This document shows, in pieces, positions 60,152-64,000 of a stretch of DNA of 64,000 nucleotides. Each line of letters opens with the position of its first letter. The first letter of the stretch is position 1. The stretch is from an uncultured Alistipes sp. (GTDB taxonomy: Bacteria > Bacteroidota > Bacteroidia > Bacteroidales > Rikenellaceae): contig CAUDHE010000002.1 of the NCBI GenBank assembly GCA_958449275.1, positions 8,079 to 72,078 on the forward strand, given 5' to 3'. The translations under genes were made by a program, and so were the position numbers. Under the pieces are notes generated by a model. It was not told the origin of the DNA and searched no databases. It saw only the letters and a program-made list of their open reading frames with translations.

Positions 60152-62656
60152 TTAATAATATAGTCCTTTGCGGCCGAAGATGGCGTAGCCGAAATTGAAT
60201 GTCACGTAACAGTTGTCGCGCGAGTCGAGATCGTATTTGGTAAGCGACAGACTCAGCGGACCTATGCGGGTGTGGTAGACCAGCGACAGATCGGTTATGT
60301 AGCGCATGTAGTCGTTGCGTTCGATCGGATCGCGCAGCATGGCGTAGAATCCCGCGCGGAGATAGAAACTGCGTACCAGTTCTACCGTCGGCATGATCCC
60401 CGCAGCCGCATAACGGTCGGCGGCGTATTCGGGCATGTAGATCATCTTCGAATGTGGAGTGGGGGTGTAGCGCGGCGACGACAGCATGGTGGACATGCGG
60501 CTGTAGAACCGCGGATGAGTGGTGCAGACCGCTTCGAGCGTGTAGCCCAGCGAGAACCACGAACGACGCCAGTCGCTCGGGTAATGTTCCCATTGCACCT
60601 TTGCTCCGACCCACGACCGCAATGCGTGTCCGCGCTTTCCCGCGGGGCGCAGTATCTCGTTTTCGTAACTGTCGCGGCCGTGTACCGCTATGGCCGACAG
60701 AGTTATCTTCGATCCCGACGTCGGGTACATTATTTTGTCGAGCGTGCTGCGTTCCATTGCGATGCGGGCCGCCACGTAACGGAATCGGTCGTGTGCGTGG
60801 GGATCGCCCTCGCCGTCGTAGTAGTCTTCGTAGGAATAGAAGTTGAATCCCGTGTTTACGCCAGCCTCGAAATAGCTTTTGCGTGTGAGGGCTACGCCGA
60901 AAGCCGTGTGGGCGAAAATCTCGTCGGTGCGCGCTTCGACGGCTCCGCTTGCGGGCGTTATGTTGCCGAACGATCCGTGGAGAGTACTCATGCGCTGGAG
61001 CGTCAGTGAATAGTCGAGATACATGGGCGTGCGGCTCAGGATCACCGTGCGGCCGCCGAAGCGTCCCATTGACGACACGGGGCCGAGAAACAGATCGCCG
61101 TACGCGAACTGCGCGGTGCGCCCCACGGCGAACGAGTTGAATCCGAGATAGGCCTGATTGAACGCCGTGGATGATATGTTTCCGCCCACCGAGAAGCGGA
61201 ACCGAGGCTTTGCGCTCAGATTGAACGTGATGCCGAAATCGCGCCGCAGGGAGTCGTAACGCACCTCGGGAAACGCGGTCGAGGAGAATTCGTCGGCAGC
61301 CATAAGGCTGAAATAACGCTCGCGAACCTCGTCGAACGACAAGTGGTCGTTGCGCACGGTGTCGCGCGTCGGCTCGTCGAAGTGCATGAACGTGCGGGCG
61401 TAATACTTCTGACGCGGACGGAGGCCTTCGAGTTCGAACCGTCCGAATTCGAGCGCGGGGCAACGGTCGCGGAACGCGCGGCGCATGTCGGCCGTCGCCT
61501 CGGGGGTGCGTCGCGTCGCGATGCGGCGGAACAGTTCTGGCATGGCCTTCATGGCATCCTCGTAACCCTGCTCGATGGTTTGCAGGCCGCCCGCGAAGTC
61601 GAGCAGTCCCGCGTCAACCTTGCGCTTTATGAGCAGGCTGTTCTTCTCGGGCAGGACGTAGTCGGTGGGCATGGTGACCAGCGCCGTCACCTGGGCCTCG
61701 ACCGACGACTCCTGAGTGACGGGTTCGTCGTCGTCCACGCACTGCGATCCGATCAGGAAATCGGGGCGGAACTCCTCCACCAGCGGTTGCCACGGAAAGT
61801 TGTTGTAGCATCCGCCGTCGACCAGCACGCGCCCCTCGTCGTCGGTGACGGGGCGGAACACCAGCGGATAAGACATCGAGGCGCGCACGGCGAAAGGCAG
61901 GTCGCCGCTGCGGAACTCCACTGCGGTGTGGTTGTTCATGTCGGTGGCTATACATCGGAACGGCACCATCAGGCGGTCGAAATCTCCGCCGCAGGCCGTC
62001 GAGGCCGAGGCGAACAGTTCCGTCAGGGCCATGTCTATTTGCGCCGTGTTGACGAAGGCGTGCGGCAGTGCGAGGCTCATGGAGCTCTTGTTGCGCAGCG
62101 AGTCGCGCTTTATCTCGGCATATACCGACAGCATGGCGGGCGAGTCGGTGCGTTCGCTGTAATAGAATCTGTATTTGTCGTCGATGCGTCCCGACACCCA
62201 TCGCTCCACGTCGCCCGAGGTGACTATGGCGGTCATTTCGTCGGCTCCGTATCCCGAGGCGTACAATGCGGCGACGATGGCACCCATCGACGTGCCCGAC
62301 ACGTAGTCGATCGGTATTCCGTTCTCCTCCAGGGCGCGTATGACGCCTATGTGGTAGAGCCCCTTGGCTCCGCCGCCTGCCAGAACGAGGCCTATCTTGC
62401 CCGATACGGGAGTCGTCGCGGTGCTGTCGGTGACGATGCGTACGGCGTCGATCTCTTCGGCGTTCTTCGCGGCGCGCAGAGCTTCGGCCTCGGCACGTGC
62501 GGCGCGTCGGACTTCGCGTCGGATCTCGCGCGAAGCGGCCTCGCGCCTCACCGTGTCGGCTGGCATAAAGGACGGCAAGGCATGCGCCGCATCGGAAAAA
62601 GCGGTCGCTACGAACGACATGGCGATAAATAGCGTTAAAAATCGGGCTGTTTTCAT
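60152..62656 (-). CDS. Patatin-like phospholipase fused to an Omp85-like barrel
   Basis: An 834-residue protein with a signal peptide (about 1-26). A helical linker precedes a patatin domain (about 87-300): oxyanion GGGAKG at 94-99, nucleophile GTSMG with Ser123, and DGG with Asp280. Residues about 365-440 could be a POTRA-like domain, and the C-terminal 400 residues are a beta barrel of the surface-antigen/Omp85 type, ending with tandem aromatic residues. The layout is like PlpD, the type Vd autotransporters, so the lipase may be displayed or released at the surface. The gene is divergent from pheS with overlapping promoters. Confidence 0.92.
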   Translation of the reverse strand: MKTARFLTLFIAMSFVATAFSDAAHALPSFMPADTVRREAASREIRREVRRAARAEAEALRAAKNAEEIDAVRIVTDSTATTPVSGKIGLVLAGGGAKGLYHIGVIRALEENGIPIDYVSGTSMGAIVAALYASGYGADEMTAIVTSGDVERWVSGRIDDKYRFYYSERTDSPAMLSVYAEIKRDSLRNKSSMSLALPHAFVNTAQIDMALTELFASASTACGGDFDRLMVPFRCIATDMNNHTAVEFRSGDLPFAVRASMSYPLVFRPVTDDEGRVLVDGGCYNNFPWQPLVEEFRPDFLIGSQCVDDDEPVTQESSVEAQVTALVTMPTDYVLPEKNSLLIKRKVDAGLLDFAGGLQTIEQGYEDAMKAMPELFRRIATRRTPEATADMRRAFRDRCPALEFGRFELEGLRPRQKYYARTFMHFDEPTRDTVRNDHLSFDEVRERYFSLMAADEFSSTAFPEVRYDSLRRDFGITFNLSAKPRFRFSVGGNISSTAFNQAYLGFNSFAVGRTAQFAYGDLFLGPVSSMGRFGGRTVILSRTPMYLDYSLTLQRMSTLHGSFGNITPASGAVEARTDEIFAHTAFGVALTRKSYFEAGVNTGFNFYSYEDYYDGEGDPHAHDRFRYVAARIAMERSTLDKIMYPTSGSKITLSAIAVHGRDSYENEILRPAGKRGHALRSWVGAKVQWEHYPSDWRRSWFSLGYTLEAVCTTHPRFYSRMSTMLSSPRYTPTPHSKMIYMPEYAADRYAAAGIMPTVELVRSFYLRAGFYAMLRDPIERNDYMRYITDLSLVYHTRIGPLSLSLTKYDLDSRDNCYVTFNFGYAIFGRKGLYY

Positions 62657-62665
62657 ATTTTTACG

Positions 62666-62673
62666 TAACTTTG
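62666..62673 (+). promoter_or_regulatory. pheS promoter (-7 TAACTTTG)
   Basis: A -7 box 62 bp before the pheS ATG. It lies between the divergent patatin start and that gene's own promoter, so the two transcripts overlap at their 5' ends. Confidence 0.55.
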
Positions 62674-62680
62674 CGCTTGA

Positions 62681-62696
62681 TGCCTGCGTGCAGGCA
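62681..62696. promoter_or_regulatory. Palindrome between divergent pheS and patatin promoters
   Basis: tgcctgc, a 2-nt centre, gcaggca: perfect 7-bp arms that cover both predicted transcript starts. A shared operator or a 5' hairpin is possible. Confidence 0.45.
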
Positions 62697-62697
62697 A

Positions 62698-62729
62698 CAA
62701 ATTTAAACGAAAATATATAAAATTGCAAA
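62698..62729 (-). promoter_or_regulatory. Promoter of the patatin gene
   Basis: On the minus strand, TTTG (62726-62729), a 20-nt spacer and TAAATTTG (62698-62705): a full consensus match. Confidence 0.75.
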
Positions 62730-62735
62730 ATAGCG

Positions 62736-63761
62736 ATGACAGACAAAATCAACGATCTGCTTAAGCGTGTGGCGGAGTTCGCGCCCGAGGCGGCGGCCGA
62801 GGTCGAGGAGTTCCGTATAAGAATTCTCGGCAAGAAGGGCGAGCTGAACGCCCTGATGGAGGAGTTCAAAAGCGTGGCGCCCGAGCGCAAACGCGAACTG
62901 GGGCAGAAACTCAATGCGTTGAAAACCGCCGCGACGGAGCGTGTCGCCGCACTGAAATCGGCTCTGGCCGACTCTGCGGATAAGGCGGCCGAGGGGGTGG
63001 AGGACATGACCCGTCCGGGTTCGGCCGACGGAATAGGTTCGCGCCACCCCATATCGATAGTGAAGAATCAGATCGTGGAGATCTTCTCGCGATTGGGCTA
63101 CACCGTGGCCGAAGGACCCGAAATCGAGGATGACCACCATGTGTTCTCGGCTCTGAACTTCCCGCCCGAGCATCCGGCGCGCGACATGCAGGACACGTTC
63201 TTCATCGAGAAAAATCCCGATATTCTGCTGCGTACCCACACCTCGTCGATTCAGGTGCGGGCCATGGAGCGTACGCAGCCGCCCATCCGCATCGTATGTC
63301 CGGGCCGCGTGTTCCGCAACGAGGCCATTTCGTATCGCGCCCACTGCATCTTCCATCAGGTGGAAGGCCTCTATATCGACGAAAACGTGTCGTTCGCCGA
63401 CCTGAAGCAGTCGCTGCTCTACTTCGCCAAGGAGATGTTCGGCGAGAAGGCCGCCATACGTCTGCGTCCGTCGTACTTCCCGTTCACCGAGCCTTCGGCC
63501 GAGATGGACGTGTCGTGCAACCTGTGCGGCGGCAAAGGGTGCAACGTGTGCAAAGGCACGGGATGGCTGGAGATCATGGGGTGCGGAATGGTCGATCCCA
63601 ACGTCCTGGAGGCCAACGGAATCGATTCGAAGAAGTATTCGGGCTTCGCGTTCGGCATGGGTGTTGAACGTATAGCCATGCTCAAATACGGCGTGAAGGA
63701 TCTGCGCCTCTATTTCGAGAACGACGTGCGGTTCCTGCACCAGTTCGACAGCGCGTTGTAA
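62736..63761 (+). CDS. pheS: Phenylalanine--tRNA ligase alpha subunit
   Basis: The catalytic alpha subunit of PheRS (alpha2beta2), charging tRNA-Phe in the cytoplasm. The 341 residues include an N-terminal coiled-coil arm (about 1-85) and the class II core. Motifs: SRHPIS-type GSRHPISIVKNQ (about 94-105), DMQDTFFIE (about 150-158), LLRTHTSSIQVR (about 163-174), and RPSYFPFTEPSAEMDV (about 247-262). GMGVERIAMLKYG near the end is motif 3. A Cys-rich loop (CNLCGGKGCNVCKGTGW, about 264-280) is typical of this subfamily. pheT is not adjacent downstream in the window. Confidence 0.98.
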   Translation: MTDKINDLLKRVAEFAPEAAAEVEEFRIRILGKKGELNALMEEFKSVAPERKRELGQKLNALKTAATERVAALKSALADSADKAAEGVEDMTRPGSADGIGSRHPISIVKNQIVEIFSRLGYTVAEGPEIEDDHHVFSALNFPPEHPARDMQDTFFIEKNPDILLRTHTSSIQVRAMERTQPPIRIVCPGRVFRNEAISYRAHCIFHQVEGLYIDENVSFADLKQSLLYFAKEMFGEKAAIRLRPSYFPFTEPSAEMDVSCNLCGGKGCNVCKGTGWLEIMGCGMVDPNVLEANGIDSKKYSGFAFGMGVERIAMLKYGVKDLRLYFENDVRFLHQFDSAL

Positions 63762-63886
63762 GCGCTCGGGCGGGAGGTGCCCCGCTTTCGGGACGCAGCC
63801 TGCGGGGAACGCAAACGAACGCAAAGCGAGTTGCGGGCCTCCGCGGGGCAGAGGCTGCGGCCCGCACAGTTCTGACGAACTGCAAT
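63762..63886. other. GC-rich stretch with partial inverted repeats after pheS
   Basis: Short repeats such as gcagcctgcggggaacgcaaa and nested arms (gcgggcc with ggcccgc) occur. It may hold the pheS terminator, but I cannot define a clear stem followed by T. Confidence 0.35.
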
Positions 63887-64000
63887 ATGTTGCGTCATGT
63901 CACTGAGCCGCGAGGTGAGGATTGGAATCTCAAACGGAAAGGTTTCGGCCTGCTGTTCGCAGACGGGGACGTGTATGACATTTATCTTCGGCGGCTGCGG
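63887..64000 (+). CDS. Possible gene start, cut by the window end
   Basis: An open frame from an ATG at 63887 runs to the end of the window (38 codons). The residues near DWNLKRKGFGLLFADGD and VYDIYLRRLR look protein-like but I recognise no family. No promoter box is seen. It could equally be a chance open frame; a parallel frame starting 63896 is also open. Confidence 0.3.
   Translation, partial: MLRHVTEPRGEDWNLKRKGFGLLFADGDVYDIYLRRLR

Noticed and set aside
59844..61463. N-terminal extension of the Gfo/Idh open frame
   Set aside because: It is antisense-phase overlap with the patatin gene, Arg/His-rich, and lies upstream of a full-consensus promoter at 59906-59937.
1..64000. CRISPR array, phage, transposon or integrated element
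   Set aside because: No direct-repeat array, transposase, integrase or other mobility gene was seen. The three short gene clusters with unusual content share the codon style of their neighbours.

Overview
The window looks like a chromosomal segment of a gut-type member of the Bacteroidales. An Alistipes/Rikenellaceae-like genome is my best guess, but this is an inference. The reasons are a paired SusC/SusD outer-membrane uptake system, many envelope lipoproteins, Bat (BatA/BatB) proteins, a short archaeal-type prolyl-tRNA synthetase, and about twenty upstream regions carrying the Bacteroidetes promoter signature (TAnnTTTG, usually with TTTG about 20 nt further upstream). Codon third positions are GC-rich, which explains the many long open frames antisense to real genes. 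I saw no phage, transposon, integrase, CRISPR array or rRNA.

Layout, left to right. 1-6021 (+): end of a bat operon, then leuS overlapping a lipoprotein of the family-10-like glycosidase group. 6026-13017 (mostly -): a MATE exporter, a small GlsB/YeaQ membrane protein, tRNA-Glu(CTC), an OmpA/TPR lipoprotein, pnp and rpsO. 13231-21582 (+): ApbE, a diacylglycerol-kinase-like lipid kinase, an AraC regulator, a small lipoprotein with a poly-G promoter, an Lrp regulator, a GH123-like lipoprotein, a formate/nitrite-type channel and an esterase. 21633-24829 (-): ComEC and a FadL-type porin. 25442-27112 (+): kbl and an Lrp regulator. 27169-30744 (-): a five-gene cluster built round a VTC polyphosphate-polymerase-like protein and a DUF4956 membrane protein. 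30935-32943 (-): adenosine-kinase-like PfkB and pfkA. 33054-38615 (-): susD/susC with a long leader. 38941-49722 (-): an endonuclease-family lipoprotein, folE, an ABC exporter, a sulfide:quinone-reductase-like flavoprotein, a lipoprotein with a C-terminal membrane anchor, corA, mqnA, a phosphodiesterase lipoprotein and a coiled-coil protein. 50073-55603 (+): a W/Y/G-rich lipoprotein, a beta-barrel protein, a second endonuclease-family lipoprotein and proS. 55753-59843 (-): a Gfo/Idh oxidoreductase and a HEAT-repeat/DUF1080 protein. 60152-62656 (-): a patatin/Omp85-like protein, divergent from pheS (62736-63761, +).

The content is mostly housekeeping (three aminoacyl-tRNA synthetases, RNA turnover, glycolysis, folate and menaquinone precursors) mixed with surface glycan use and envelope genes. 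The parts most worth a second look are the VTC/DUF4956/DUF2490/TonB-like operon, the HEAT-DUF1080 plus Gfo/Idh operon, three 9-10 nt G/C homopolymers in upstream regions, the susC leader, and several perfect inverted repeats at predicted transcription starts.
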